From JAEUOS01 sp031423955 (lineage in GTDB: Bacteria > Pseudomonadota > Gammaproteobacteria > Burkholderiales > JAEUOS01), in assembly GCA_031423955.1 (NCBI GenBank), contig JANPGJ010000129.1, positions 7,621-71,620 on the forward strand: a stretch of DNA of 64,000 nt, in the 5' to 3' direction. The notes beneath the pieces were generated by a model. It searched no databases, was not told the origin of the DNA, and saw only the letters and a list, made by a program, of their open reading frames with translations. A program made the position numbers and the translations under genes. Each line of letters starts with the position of its first letter. Position 1 is the stretch's first letter. This document shows, piece after piece, positions 13,365 through 21,288 of the stretch.

Positions 13365-14252
13365 ATGGGTCAAAAAATTCATCCAATCGGGTTTCGCTTA
13401 AGCGTTACCCGCGATTGGGGCTCACGTTGGTATGCGGGCAACCGTGATTTCGCCAACATGCTTGGCGAAGATATCAAGGTGCGGGAGTACCTCAAACGCA
13501 AACTGGCGCACGCGTCCGTAGGTCGGGTGCTGATCGAGCGGCCGGCGAAGACGGCCCGAATCACGGTTTTTTCCGCGCGTCCAGGTGTAGTCATCGGCAA
13601 GAAGGGCGAGGACATCGAGGTTCTCAAGAGCGACCTGCATCGCATGCTCGGCGTGCCTGTTCACGTCAACATCGAGGAAATTCGCAAGCCGGAGCTTGAT
13701 TCCCAGCTGATCGCGGATTCAATCGCCCAACAGCTTGAAAAGCGCATCATGTTTCGTCGCGCCATGAAGCGTGCGATGCAAAACGCAATGCGCCTCGGCG
13801 CGCAGGGCATCAAGATCATGTCTTCAGGCCGCCTCAACGGTGCGGAGATCGCCCGTCGCGAGTGGTACCGCGAAGGGCGGGTGCCGCTTCATACCCTGCG
13901 CGCCAACATTGACTACGGTTTCGGCGAGGCGCATACGACCTACGGCGTGATCGGGATCAAGGTCTGGGTCTACAAGGGCGACATGCTCGGGAAGAACGAA
14001 CAGCCCGTAGCGCAGCCCGCCGCAGACATGGACCCCGCGCCTGACCGCAAGCCGCGCCGAGCGCCGGCGCGTCCTGCGGTTGACGCCAAGCCCGCTTCCA
14101 AGGCCCCGCGCAAACGAGTTGCGCGCGCCGGGGAGGATGTCAAACCCGAGCCGATGCCGGAAGGCATCAAGCCTGCCGAGGAGGGCGTCAAGGCGCCCGC
14201 CAAGCGCGTGCGCAAGGCCGCCCCGGCTGCGACCGAAGGCAACAAGGAGTAA
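13365..14252 (+). CDS. rpsC: 30S ribosomal protein S3 with long C-terminal tail
   Basis: S3 lies at the mRNA entry site and contributes to mRNA unwinding. The first ~205 residues are canonical: MGQKIHPIGFRL at the start, the KH-domain GXXG-type segment VVIGKKGEDIE, and VPLHTLRANIDYGFGEA then GVIGIKVWVYKGD. The remaining ~85 residues form a low-complexity tail rich in Ala, Pro, Lys, Arg and Glu. That makes 295 residues against ~233 in E. coli. Tails of this kind occur in betaproteobacterial S3, but this one is long. It is probably disordered and positively charged. Confidence 0.98.
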   Translation: MGQKIHPIGFRLSVTRDWGSRWYAGNRDFANMLGEDIKVREYLKRKLAHASVGRVLIERPAKTARITVFSARPGVVIGKKGEDIEVLKSDLHRMLGVPVHVNIEEIRKPELDSQLIADSIAQQLEKRIMFRRAMKRAMQNAMRLGAQGIKIMSSGRLNGAEIARREWYREGRVPLHTLRANIDYGFGEAHTTYGVIGIKVWVYKGDMLGKNEQPVAQPAADMDPAPDRKPRRAPARPAVDAKPASKAPRKRVARAGEDVKPEPMPEGIKPAEEGVKAPAKRVRKAAPAATEGNKE

Positions 14253-14258
14253 TTGAGC

Positions 14259-14675
14259 ATGCTGCAACCTGCACGCCGGAAGTACCGCAAAGAACAAAAA
14301 GGACGCAACAAGGGGATTGCCACGCGTGGCACCAAGGTTTCATTCGGCGAGTTCGGCCTCAAGGCGATCGGGCGCGGGCGACTGACCGCGCGCCAAATCG
14401 AGGCCGCGCGCCGTGCGATGACCCGACACATTAAACGTGGTGGCCGAATATGGATTCGAATTTTCCCGGACAAGCCGATTTCATCGAAGCCGGCTGAAGT
14501 GCGGATGGGCAACGGCAAGGGCAACCCCGAGTTTTACGTGGCCGAAATTCAGCCAGGAAAAGTGTTGTACGAGATGGACGGCGTAGATGAAACTTTGGCG
14601 CGGGAAGCTTTCCGCCTCGCCTCGGCAAAGCTGCCGATTGCCACTACATTCGTGAGCCGCCAGGTCGGCTCTTGA
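14259..14675 (+). CDS. rplP: 50S ribosomal protein L16
   Basis: L16 helps to form the A-site tRNA cradle on the 50S subunit. The start is ATG 14259 (138 residues), nine bases after AAGGAG (14244-14249); the in-frame TTG at 14253 is too close to that site. The protein begins MLQPARRKYRKEQKGRNKG, as in the family, and carries GLKAIGRGRLTARQIEAARR and MGNGKGNPEFYVAEIQPGKV. The loop that carries the hydroxylated Arg in some bacteria is present. Confidence 0.98.
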   Translation: MLQPARRKYRKEQKGRNKGIATRGTKVSFGEFGLKAIGRGRLTARQIEAARRAMTRHIKRGGRIWIRIFPDKPISSKPAEVRMGNGKGNPEFYVAEIQPGKVLYEMDGVDETLAREAFRLASAKLPIATTFVSRQVGS

Positions 14676-14691
14676 ACCAGGAGTCTGTGTA

Positions 14692-14889
14692 ATGAAAGCC
14701 AGTGAGCTGCGCGTCAAGGATGACGGCGCCATGACCAAGGAATTGCAAGATTTGCTCAAAGCCCAGTTTTCCCTTCGGATGCAGGCGGCGACCCAGCAAC
14801 TAACCAACACCAGTCAGATCAAGAAAACCCGCCGCGATATCGCACGTGTCCGCACAGTGATGCGTGAAGCGCTGTCGAAGAAGGCCTGA
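14692..14889 (+). CDS. rpmC: 50S ribosomal protein L29
   Basis: L29 is a small helical protein beside the tunnel exit, next to L23. The 65-residue protein begins MKASELRVKDDGAMTKELQD and has the typical FSLRMQAATQQLTNTSQIKK and TRRDIARVRTVMRE segments. It lies between rplP and rpsQ with 15-16-base gaps and ribosome binding sites in each. Confidence 0.97.
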   Translation: MKASELRVKDDGAMTKELQDLLKAQFSLRMQAATQQLTNTSQIKKTRRDIARVRTVMREALSKKA

Positions 14890-14904
14890 TAGGGAGTAAC
14901 TCGC

Positions 14905-15195
14905 ATGAATCAAGCTGCCCAGCCGTCCACCCCCGTCAAGGTTGCTCTCAAGCGCACTTTGGTTGGTCGCGTAGTGAGCGACAAGATGAACAAAACGGTA
15001 ACCGTTCTGGTTGAACGCCGGGTCAAGCACCCGGTGATTGGCAAGTACATCACTCGCTCCAAGAAGTTTCATGCGCATAGCGAAGCCAACGAGTTCAAGC
15101 TTGGCGATACAGTTGAAATCGTGGAGACTGCGCCGGTTTCCAAGACCAAGGCATGGAAGGTCGCGCGCCTGATAACCAAGACAAGCGAAATTTGA
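14905..15195 (+). CDS. rpsQ: 30S ribosomal protein S17
   Basis: S17 is an OB-fold primary binder of 16S rRNA helices in the 30S body. The core is VGRVVSDKMNKTVTVLVERR and YITRSKKFHAHSEANEFKLG. At 96 residues it is about 12 longer than the E. coli protein because of an N-terminal extension (MNQAAQPSTPVKVALKR). The ATG follows AGGGAGTAA. This is the last gene of the S10-type block; a 195-base spacer with its own promoter follows. Confidence 0.98.
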   Translation: MNQAAQPSTPVKVALKRTLVGRVVSDKMNKTVTVLVERRVKHPVIGKYITRSKKFHAHSEANEFKLGDTVEIVETAPVSKTKAWKVARLITKTSEI

Positions 15196-15201
15196 ATTAA
15201 C

Positions 15202-15230
15202 TTGCAAGTGGCCGAATAAACGGCTACTAT
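15202..15230 (+). promoter_or_regulatory. Spc-operon promoter upstream of rplN
   Basis: TTGCAA (15202-15207), a 17-base spacer and TACTAT (15225-15230) form a good sigma70-like promoter. It lies just after the rpsQ stop in an otherwise unusually long 195-base gap, exactly at the S10/spc boundary, so it probably drives rplN onward. Confidence 0.65.
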
Positions 15231-15346
15231 AGAAAGCTTCGCAGATTTTGTTGCCCAACCTCGGGCGCAGGGTCATCGGCGCGAGTCCCGACAAAAGGGC
15301 GAGCGTGAAATTCGCAACACAACGCCCGCACGGGCTCCAAAACTGA

Positions 15347-15367
15347 CCAGCGCGTAGATCGCGCTGG
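15347..15367 (+). promoter_or_regulatory. Hairpin in the rplN leader
   Basis: CCAGCGCG (15347-15354) pairs perfectly with CGCGCTGG (15360-15367) across a five-base loop, 23 bases before the rplN start. It sits in the ~160-base leader of the predicted spc transcript and could take part in translational control, for example by a ribosomal-protein repressor. In E. coli, S8 controls spc at rplE, so any role here is only inferred. Confidence 0.4.
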
Positions 15368-15390
15368 GTAAAGTTGGATAAGGGTGAATC

Positions 15391-15759
15391 ATGATCCAAA
15401 TGCAGTCACGGCTGGACGTCGCCGATAACACTGGCGCGCGCTCTGTCATGTGTATCAAGGTTCTCGGCGGCTCGAAGCGGCGCTATGCATCGATTGGTGA
15501 CATCATCAAGGTGTCAATCAAGGATGCCGCTCCGCGCGGGCGCGTCAAGAAAGGCGAAGTCTATAACGCGGTCGTGGTGCGCACTTCCAAGGGCGTGCGT
15601 CGCAACGACGGTTCCTTGATCAAATTCGACGGCAACGCTGCCGTCCTCCTCAACGCGAAACTCGAGCCGATTGGGACGCGCATCTTCGGCCCGGTGACCC
15701 GTGAACTGCGGACCGAGCGGTTCATGAAGATCGTATCCCTGGCCCCGGAGGTTCTGTGA
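15391..15759 (+). CDS. rplN: 50S ribosomal protein L14
   Basis: L14 lies at the subunit interface, forms an intersubunit bridge and binds the silencing factor RsfS in other bacteria. The 122-residue length is standard. It begins MIQMQSRLDVADNTGARSVM and carries VLGGSKRRYASIGDIIKVSI and FDGNAAVLLN. It is the first gene after the predicted spc promoter. Its stop overlaps the rplX start (TGATG). Confidence 0.99.
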   Translation: MIQMQSRLDVADNTGARSVMCIKVLGGSKRRYASIGDIIKVSIKDAAPRGRVKKGEVYNAVVVRTSKGVRRNDGSLIKFDGNAAVLLNAKLEPIGTRIFGPVTRELRTERFMKIVSLAPEVL

Positions 15760-16079
15760 TGGAAAAGATCCGCAAAGGCGATGATGTGATCGTGCTAACC
15801 GGGCGCGACAAGGGCAAGCGGGGCACGGTTCTCAAGCGAGTCGATGACGCGCATGTCCTTGTCGAGGGCGTCAATATTGTCAAGAAGCACACCAAGCCGA
15901 ACCCGATGAAGGGGCAAACCGGTGGTGTCAGCGACAAGACCATGCCGATTGATCTATCGAATGTGGCGCTGTTTAATCCGGCGACGCAAAAGGCTGATCG
16001 CGTTGGCTTCAAGACCCTCGACGACAAGCGCAAGGTCCGGATTTTCCGGTCCAGCGGCGCTCAAGTCGACATCAAGTAA
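15759..16079 (+). CDS. rplX: 50S ribosomal protein L24
   Basis: L24 is one of the two initiator proteins of 50S assembly. I use the ATG at 15759 (106 residues), which overlaps the rplN stop by one base; an in-frame GTG lies three bases upstream. The KOW motif is seen in IRKGDDVIVLTGRDKGKRGT, followed by HVLVEGVNIVKKHTKPNP. The overlap implies translational coupling to rplN. Confidence 0.98.
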   Translation: MEKIRKGDDVIVLTGRDKGKRGTVLKRVDDAHVLVEGVNIVKKHTKPNPMKGQTGGVSDKTMPIDLSNVALFNPATQKADRVGFKTLDDKRKVRIFRSSGAQVDIK

Positions 16080-16099
16080 GTACGCGAGGAGTATCCGCA

Positions 16100-16639
16100 A
16101 TGGCGCGTTTGCAGCAACAGTACAAAGACCAGATCGTCCCAGATCTGATGGGCAAGTTCGGGTTCAAATCGGTCATGCAAGTGCCGCGTATCGCCAAAGT
16201 GACTCTCAATATGGGGGTTTCGGAGGCGGTCGCTGACAAAAAGGTGATGGATCACGCGGTTGGTGACATGACCAAAATCGCGGGCCAGAAGCCGGTGGTC
16301 ACCAAATCTAAGAAGGCAATTGCAGGTTTCAAGATCCGCGAAGGCTATCCGATCGGCTGTATGGTGACCCTTCGTGGTGAGCGGATGTATGAGTTCATTG
16401 ATCGGTTTGTAACGATTGCATTGCCGCGTGTTCGTGACTTCCGGGGCATCTCCGGGCGCTCTTTTGATGGGCGTGGCAATTACAACATCGGTGTGAAGGA
16501 ACAGATCATCTTTCCGGAAATCGAGTACGACAAGATCGATGCGATCCGCGGAATGAATATCAGCATTACGACTACTGCGAAGAATGACGAGGAAGCGCGT
16601 GCGCTGCTCGCTGCCTTCAGGTTCCCGTTCAAGGTATAA
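16100..16639 (+). CDS. rplE: 50S ribosomal protein L5
   Basis: L5 binds 5S rRNA with L18 and contacts P-site tRNA. The 179-residue protein has VMQVPRIAKVTLNMGVSEAV, TKSKKAIAGFKIREGYPIG and FPEIEYDKIDAIRGMNISI. A short ribosome binding site (GCGAGGAG) precedes the ATG. Order and spacing are standard for the spc operon. Confidence 0.99.
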   Translation: MARLQQQYKDQIVPDLMGKFGFKSVMQVPRIAKVTLNMGVSEAVADKKVMDHAVGDMTKIAGQKPVVTKSKKAIAGFKIREGYPIGCMVTLRGERMYEFIDRFVTIALPRVRDFRGISGRSFDGRGNYNIGVKEQIIFPEIEYDKIDAIRGMNISITTTAKNDEEARALLAAFRFPFKV

Positions 16640-16649
16640 GGCGTCAACT

Positions 16650-16955
16650 ATGGCCAAACTCTCCCTCATCAATCGTCAAGTCAAGCGCGAACAGCTGGTC
16701 AAGAAATTTCAGCCAAAACGCAAGGCCCTGCAGGCGGTTATCAACGATATCAAGCGGTCCGACGAGGAGAGGATGGCGGCACGCCAGCAGCTGCAGCAGT
16801 TGCCACGCAATGCCAACCCGACGCGGTTGAGAAATCGCTGCGGCCTGACAGGGCGCCCGCGCGGCACGTTCAGGAAATTCGGGCTCGGGCGCAACAAATT
16901 GCGTGAATTTGCGATGCGTGGCGAGGTCCCTGGCCTCGTCAAGGCCAGTTGGTAA
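16650..16955 (+). CDS. rpsN: 30S ribosomal protein S14 (zinc-independent form)
   Basis: S14 is a late-assembling 30S head protein. The start is ATG 16650 (101 residues), giving the family N-terminus MAKLSLINRQVKREQLVKKF; the open frame extends upstream into rplE but that part has no family similarity. The C-terminal region has only one Cys (RNRCGLTGRPRGTFRKFG), so this is the longer form without the zinc-ribbon CXXC pairs. Confidence 0.98.
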   Translation: MAKLSLINRQVKREQLVKKFQPKRKALQAVINDIKRSDEERMAARQQLQQLPRNANPTRLRNRCGLTGRPRGTFRKFGLGRNKLREFAMRGEVPGLVKASW

Positions 16956-16986
16956 GGCGAACGGACAAGGTTAGGAGAATCAACTC

Positions 16987-17382
16987 ATGAGCATGAGCGA
17001 TCCCATCGCCGATATGTTGACGCGCATTCGCAATGCGCAGTCTGCGGAAAAGATCCACGTTGTGATGCCATCGTCGAAGCTGAAGATTTCGATTGCCAAG
17101 GTCTTGAAAGACGAGGGCTATATCGATGATTTCGCGATTCGCGACGAGAGCGGCAAGCCGGAGCTTTCCATTGCGCTGAAATACTACTCCGGGAAGCCGG
17201 TGATCGACCGCATCGAGCGGATCAGCAGGCCTGGTTTGCGGATCTACAAGGGCAAGGAAGACATTCCGCGCGTGATGAATGGTCTCGGCGTTGCCATACT
17301 GTCGACTTCCAAGGGTGTCATGACGGATCGCAAAGCGCGTGCCAGCGGGGTTGGCGGCGAAGTGTTGTGCGTGGTCGCCTAA
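16987..17382 (+). CDS. rpsH: 30S ribosomal protein S8
   Basis: S8 binds the central 16S rRNA domain and, in E. coli, represses the spc operon by binding a hairpin near rplE. The 131-residue protein begins MSMSDPIADMLTRIRNAQ and ends GVMTDRKARASGVGGEVLC. AGGAGA lies eight bases before the ATG. It is followed after 12 bases by rplF. Confidence 0.99.
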   Translation: MSMSDPIADMLTRIRNAQSAEKIHVVMPSSKLKISIAKVLKDEGYIDDFAIRDESGKPELSIALKYYSGKPVIDRIERISRPGLRIYKGKEDIPRVMNGLGVAILSTSKGVMTDRKARASGVGGEVLCVVA

Positions 17383-17394
17383 AGGAGAATTTCC

Positions 17395-17928
17395 ATGTCA
17401 CGTGTAGGCAAGAACCCTGTTCCCATTCCCAAAGGTGTTGAAGCGACGCTTGCGGCCGAGCAAATTACTGTCAAAGGGCCGTTGGGCAGCCTGTCGCAGT
17501 CACTGAACGGGGCTATCTCTGTGGTGAGAGATGGCGACACCCTGAAAGTAGTGCCGTCGAATGACTCCCGCGAGGCCGACGCGATGTCCGGCACGTATCG
17601 TGCGCTGGTCAGCAACATGGTGCATGGTGTGACCCGTGGTTTCGAGAAAAAGCTCACCTTGGTTGGCGTTGGATATCGCGCCCAGGCACAGGGAGACAAA
17701 CTCAACTTGTCGCTCGGTTTTTCCCATCCCGTGGTGCACCAGATGCCTGTTGGCGTCAAGTGCGAGACCCCGATACAGACTGAGATCCTGATCAAGGGGA
17801 TCGACAAACAACAGGTTGGTCAGGTCGCGGCCGAGGTGCGCGCGTATCGTCCGCCGGAGCCTTACAAGGGCAAGGGTGTTCGCTATGCCGACGAACGCGT
17901 GGTAATCAAAGAGACCAAGAAGAAGTAA
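17395..17928 (+). CDS. rplF: 50S ribosomal protein L6
   Basis: L6 binds 23S rRNA beneath the sarcin-ricin loop, near the factor-binding site. The 177 residues begin MSRVGKNPVPIPKGVEATLA. Two similar domains follow, with GVTRGFEKKLTLVGVGYRAQ and RPPEPYKGKGVRYADERVV, the C-terminal family signature. A clear AAAGGAG precedes the ATG. Confidence 0.99.
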   Translation: MSRVGKNPVPIPKGVEATLAAEQITVKGPLGSLSQSLNGAISVVRDGDTLKVVPSNDSREADAMSGTYRALVSNMVHGVTRGFEKKLTLVGVGYRAQAQGDKLNLSLGFSHPVVHQMPVGVKCETPIQTEILIKGIDKQQVGQVAAEVRAYRPPEPYKGKGVRYADERVVIKETKKK

Positions 17929-17937
17929 GAGGCACAA

Positions 17938-18285
17938 ATGGACAAGACAATATCCCGCCTGCGTCGCGCCAAGCAGACTCGGCACAAGATTGCGGAGCTG
18001 AAGGTTAGTCGCCTGACAGTGCACCGTACGAACAGCCATATCTATGCCCAGATCATAGGGGCTGGCAAGGTTCTCGCATGCGCTTCGACGAATGAAGCGG
18101 AGCTTCGTAAAGAGCTGGCAAATGGTGGAAACACAAAGGCCGCTGCTTTGGTTGGCAAGCGGATTGCCGAGAAAGCAAAGGCTGCCGGCGTTTCGGAAGT
18201 GGCCTTTGATCGCTCAGGGTTTGCGTATCACGGTCGAGTGAAAGCCTTGGCCGAAGCGGCGCGCGAAGCCGGTCTCAAGTTCTAG
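17938..18285 (+). CDS. rplR: 50S ribosomal protein L18
   Basis: L18 binds 5S rRNA in the central protuberance. The 115-residue protein carries KVSRLTVHRTNSHIYAQII and the C-terminal VAFDRSGFAYHGRVKALAEA, which ends AREAGLKF as in most homologues. It sits nine bases after rplF and eleven before rpsE. Confidence 0.99.
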   Translation: MDKTISRLRRAKQTRHKIAELKVSRLTVHRTNSHIYAQIIGAGKVLACASTNEAELRKELANGGNTKAAALVGKRIAEKAKAAGVSEVAFDRSGFAYHGRVKALAEAAREAGLKF

Positions 18286-18296
18286 GCGGAAAATTC

Positions 18297-18821
18297 ATGG
18301 CGAAAATGCAAAAAGTGCAAGCGGGCGCCGAAGGGCGAGACGATGGCTTGCGGGAAAAGATGATCGCGGTCAATCGCGTGACCAAGGTCGTCAAAGGCGG
18401 ACGGATTCTCGGCTTCGCCGCTCTTACCGTGGTTGGTGATGGTGACGGCCGAATCGGAATGGGCAAGGGCAAGTCACGCGAGGTGCCGGTTGCTGTTCAA
18501 AAGGCGATGGAAGAGGCGCGTCGCAAGATGGTTAAGGTATCGCTCAAGAACGGTACGTTGCAGCACGCGATTGTCGGCGTTCATGGTGCGGCCAAGGTGT
18601 TCATGCAGCCCGCGAGTGAGGGTACTGGGATCATTGCTGGCGGTCCGATGCGCGCGGTCTTTGAAGTCGTTGGCGTTACCAACGTCCTTGCGAAGTGCCA
18701 GGGATCGACCAATCCGTACAACGTGGTTCGGGCAACGCTCGACGGTCTGACCAAGATGACCACGCCCGCCGAAGTTGCCGCCAAACGCGGCAAGTCGGTG
18801 GAAGATATTCTCGCCGTCTGA
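18297..18821 (+). CDS. rpsE: 30S ribosomal protein S5
   Basis: S5 lies near the mRNA entry channel and contributes to accuracy and helicase activity. The 174-residue protein contains the double-stranded-RNA-binding-type segment LREKMIAVNRVTKVVKGGR, then GRIGMGKGKSREVPVAVQKA and GTGIIAGGPMRAVFEVVGV. It begins MAKMQKVQAGAEGRDD and is located as usual between rplR and rpmD. Confidence 0.99.
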   Translation: MAKMQKVQAGAEGRDDGLREKMIAVNRVTKVVKGGRILGFAALTVVGDGDGRIGMGKGKSREVPVAVQKAMEEARRKMVKVSLKNGTLQHAIVGVHGAAKVFMQPASEGTGIIAGGPMRAVFEVVGVTNVLAKCQGSTNPYNVVRATLDGLTKMTTPAEVAAKRGKSVEDILAV

Positions 18822-18830
18822 GGGCAATCC

Positions 18831-19013
18831 ATGGCTGAAAAGAAAACACTCAAGGTGACCCTCGTCAAGAGTCCGAACGGCACCAGCGAAAAGCATCGAG
18901 CCACCGTGCGGGGTCTGGGCTTGCGCAGAATGAATTCGACTCGCGTTCTCGAGGACACGCCAGCGGTGCGCGGCATGATCAATCGGGTGTACTACCTTGT
19001 CAAGGCGGAATGA
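18831..19013 (+). CDS. rpmD: 50S ribosomal protein L30
   Basis: L30 is a small 50S protein. The 60-residue sequence TLKVTLVKSPNGTSEKHRAT then VRGLGLRRMNSTRVLEDTPA matches the family over its full length. It starts nine bases after rpsE and is followed by rplO after 28 bases. Confidence 0.98.
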   Translation: MAEKKTLKVTLVKSPNGTSEKHRATVRGLGLRRMNSTRVLEDTPAVRGMINRVYYLVKAE

Positions 19014-19041
19014 TCCGCCGCCGGCAATCACGGAAACAATC

Positions 19042-19488
19042 ATGAAACTCAATACTATCAAGCCGGCTGCTGGTGCCAAACACGCCAAGCGCAGGGTGGG
19101 GCGCGGAATCGGCTCCGGAATCGGCAAGACCGCCGGCCGCGGCCACAAGGGTCAAAAGTCGAGGGCCGGCGGCTTTCACAAAGTCGGATTTGAGGGCGGG
19201 CAGATGCCGCTGCAACGGCGGTTGCCGAAGCGCGGTTTTGCGTCCCGCACGCGAGAATTCGTCGCTGAGATACGTTTGAATGAGTTGCAGGACATGGACG
19301 CGACAGAGATTAGCCTTGATCTGCTCAAGTCGACTGGTGTCGTGCCAAGCCTGACACTGCGTGCGAAAGTCATTTTGTCGGGAAAAATCGAGCGAAAAGT
19401 CACCCTGGTGGGGGACGGAATGACTGCAACCAAGGGCGCCAAAGCTGCCATTGAAGCGGTTGGCGGTTCGGTTGCGGCCGCAGCCTGA
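19042..19488 (+). CDS. rplO: 50S ribosomal protein L15
   Basis: L15 is a late-assembly 50S protein that spans from the surface to the core. The start is ATG 19042 (148 residues), giving MKLNTIKPAAGAKHAKRRVG; the open frame continues upstream over rpmD but those residues are not part of the family. The glycine/arginine-rich GRGIGSGIGKTAGRGHKGQK and GGQMPLQRRLPKRGF are diagnostic. Confidence 0.98.
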   Translation: MKLNTIKPAAGAKHAKRRVGRGIGSGIGKTAGRGHKGQKSRAGGFHKVGFEGGQMPLQRRLPKRGFASRTREFVAEIRLNELQDMDATEISLDLLKSTGVVPSLTLRAKVILSGKIERKVTLVGDGMTATKGAKAAIEAVGGSVAAAA

Positions 19489-19525
19489 TCACTTAACAGA
19501 AAATAGAAACAAGGAAGAGCGAGCA

Positions 19526-20842
19526 GTGGCAACTGAGGCGATGACCGTAGCCAAGTCGGCTAAGTTCGGCGATCTGAAACGCCGACTGACCTTCCTGGTG
19601 CTCGCCTTGGTTGTTTACAGGATCGGTGCGCATATACCAGTTCCTGGCATTGATCCAACGCAGTTGGCCGAGCTTTTCAAGCAGAACCAGGGCGGGATTC
19701 TGGGGATGTTCAACATGTTTTCGGGTGGCGCGCTTTCCCGCTTCACGATTTTTGCGCTTGGAATCATGCCCTACATCTCATCTTCAATCATCATGCAATT
19801 GATGACGGTTGTGTATCCGCCGTTCGAGGCGATGAAGAAAGAGGGTGAAGCAGGGCGCCGAAAAATCACCCAGTACACGCGCTACGCGACGGTCTTTTTG
19901 GCACTTTTTCAGGCAATCGGTATTTCGGTCGCGCTTGAAGCGCAGTCCGGGCTGGTGATCGATCCTGGTTTGATGTTTCGGTTCGTGACTGTTTCCACGC
20001 TTGTCACTGGCACGATGTTTTTGATGTGGTTGGGTGAACAGATTACCGAGCGTGGTTTGGGCAATGGAATATCGATGATCATTTTTGCAGGCATTGCCGC
20101 TGGCTTGCCCAACGCGATTGGCGGGCTGCTTGAACTTGTGCGTACTGGCGCGATGAACGCGTTGACGGCAATTTTTATCGTGCTCTTGGTTGGTTTGGTA
20201 ACGTTTGCTGTCGTGTTTGTCGAGCGAGGCCAGCGCAAGATTCTCGTGAACTACGCGAAGCGGCAGGTAGGAAATCGCGTTTACGGGGGGCAGTCCTCGC
20301 ATTTGCCCCTGAAACTCAACATGTCGGGTGTCATCCCACCGATCTTTGCGTCGTCAATCATCCTGTTCCCGGCAACCATCACAAGCTGGTTTTCGTCCGG
20401 GGATCAAATGCGTTGGCTGAAGGATATTGCCGGGACTTTATCCCCCGGGCAACCCGTGTATGTCATGTTGTACGCAGCTGCAATCGTGTTTTTCTGTTTT
20501 TTCTATACTGCTCTTGTTTTCAACAGCAAGGAGACAGCGGAAAACCTTAAGAAAAGCGGTGCTTTCGTGCCTGGTATTCGGCCAGGCGACCAGACCGCCA
20601 AGTACATCGACAAGATCCTGATGCGCCTCACACTGACCGGCGCTGTCTACGTAACGCTGGTTTGCCTGCTTCCTGAATTTCTCATTCTCAAGTGGAATGT
20701 GCCATTTTATTTTGGTGGAACTTCACTGCTGATCATCGTAGTCGTGACGATGGATTTCATGGCTCAAGTTCAGGCATACATCATGTCGCATCAATACGAG
20801 TCTTTGCTCAAGAAGGCGAATTTCAAAGGCGGTATGTTCTAG
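19526..20842 (+). CDS. secY: Protein translocase channel subunit SecY
   Basis: SecY is the ten-helix pore of the SecYEG translocon in the inner membrane. The start is GTG 19526 (438 residues), ten bases after AAGGA; upstream in-frame codons fall inside rplO. Family motifs are RIGAHIPVPGIDPTQL, GGALSRFTIFALGIMPYIS and LKLNMSGVIPPIFASSIILF. The C-terminus contains MSHQYESLLKKANFKG. Ten hydrophobic stretches can be traced. It closes the spc operon. Unlike many relatives, infA does not follow. Confidence 0.99.
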   Translation: MATEAMTVAKSAKFGDLKRRLTFLVLALVVYRIGAHIPVPGIDPTQLAELFKQNQGGILGMFNMFSGGALSRFTIFALGIMPYISSSIIMQLMTVVYPPFEAMKKEGEAGRRKITQYTRYATVFLALFQAIGISVALEAQSGLVIDPGLMFRFVTVSTLVTGTMFLMWLGEQITERGLGNGISMIIFAGIAAGLPNAIGGLLELVRTGAMNALTAIFIVLLVGLVTFAVVFVERGQRKILVNYAKRQVGNRVYGGQSSHLPLKLNMSGVIPPIFASSIILFPATITSWFSSGDQMRWLKDIAGTLSPGQPVYVMLYAAAIVFFCFFYTALVFNSKETAENLKKSGAFVPGIRPGDQTAKYIDKILMRLTLTGAVYVTLVCLLPEFLILKWNVPFYFGGTSLLIIVVVTMDFMAQVQAYIMSHQYESLLKKANFKGGMF

Positions 20843-21060
20843 GACTGAACGGTAAACCTGGCTACCGTCCACCATTGAAGAATGTGGATCTTTTGATGGG
20901 GCTTCGACAGCCTCTAGCTGACAGGCAGTCCTGGCGGGCGATAATTTGAAGTGGGTATCAGCGGGCAATAGCTCTGTGGTTGGGTTGGTTCAGAAATCGA
21001 AGGATTGCGTTTCCCTCGAAATTGGGGGAACCCGGCATTGGTTGCAGGGCCAGAGAAGCA

Positions 21061-21079
21061 AATCCGGATGTTCCGGATT
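21061..21079 (+). promoter_or_regulatory. Hairpin upstream of rpmJ in the secY-rpmJ gap
   Basis: AATCCGGA (21061-21068) pairs perfectly with TCCGGATT (21072-21079) around a three-base loop, 40 bases before rpmJ. It lies in a 276-base region (20843-21118) with no convincing coding sequence and no clear sigma70 promoter. It may belong to an alpha-operon leader that is a target for repression by S4, but that is an inference from position. Confidence 0.35.
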
Positions 21080-21118
21080 CTGCGGTCGATGCGGATTGAA
21101 TAGAGATTCGAGGACGAA

Positions 21119-21232
21119 ATGAAGGTACTGGCATCGGTAAAGAAAATCTGTCGCAATTGCAAGATCATCAAGCGCAAGGGCGTGGTACGCGTCATTTGCA
21201 CAGATCCGCGACACAAACAACGTCAGGGCTAA
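21119..21232 (+). CDS. rpmJ: 50S ribosomal protein L36 (zinc-binding form)
   Basis: L36 is the smallest ribosomal protein, bound in the 50S near the L11 stalk base. The 37-residue sequence begins MKVLASVKKICRNCKIIKRK and ends DPRHKQRQG. The zinc ligands Cys11, Cys14, Cys27 and His32 are all present, so this is the zinc-requiring form. GAGGACGA precedes the ATG. It leads the alpha operon with rpsM, rpsK, rpsD, rpoA and rplQ. Confidence 0.97.
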   Translation: MKVLASVKKICRNCKIIKRKGVVRVICTDPRHKQRQG

Positions 21233-21288
21233 GCCGACATCGGCGATAGCATCGGCAGCGCTCAAGATATTTAGTTGAAGGACACGAC

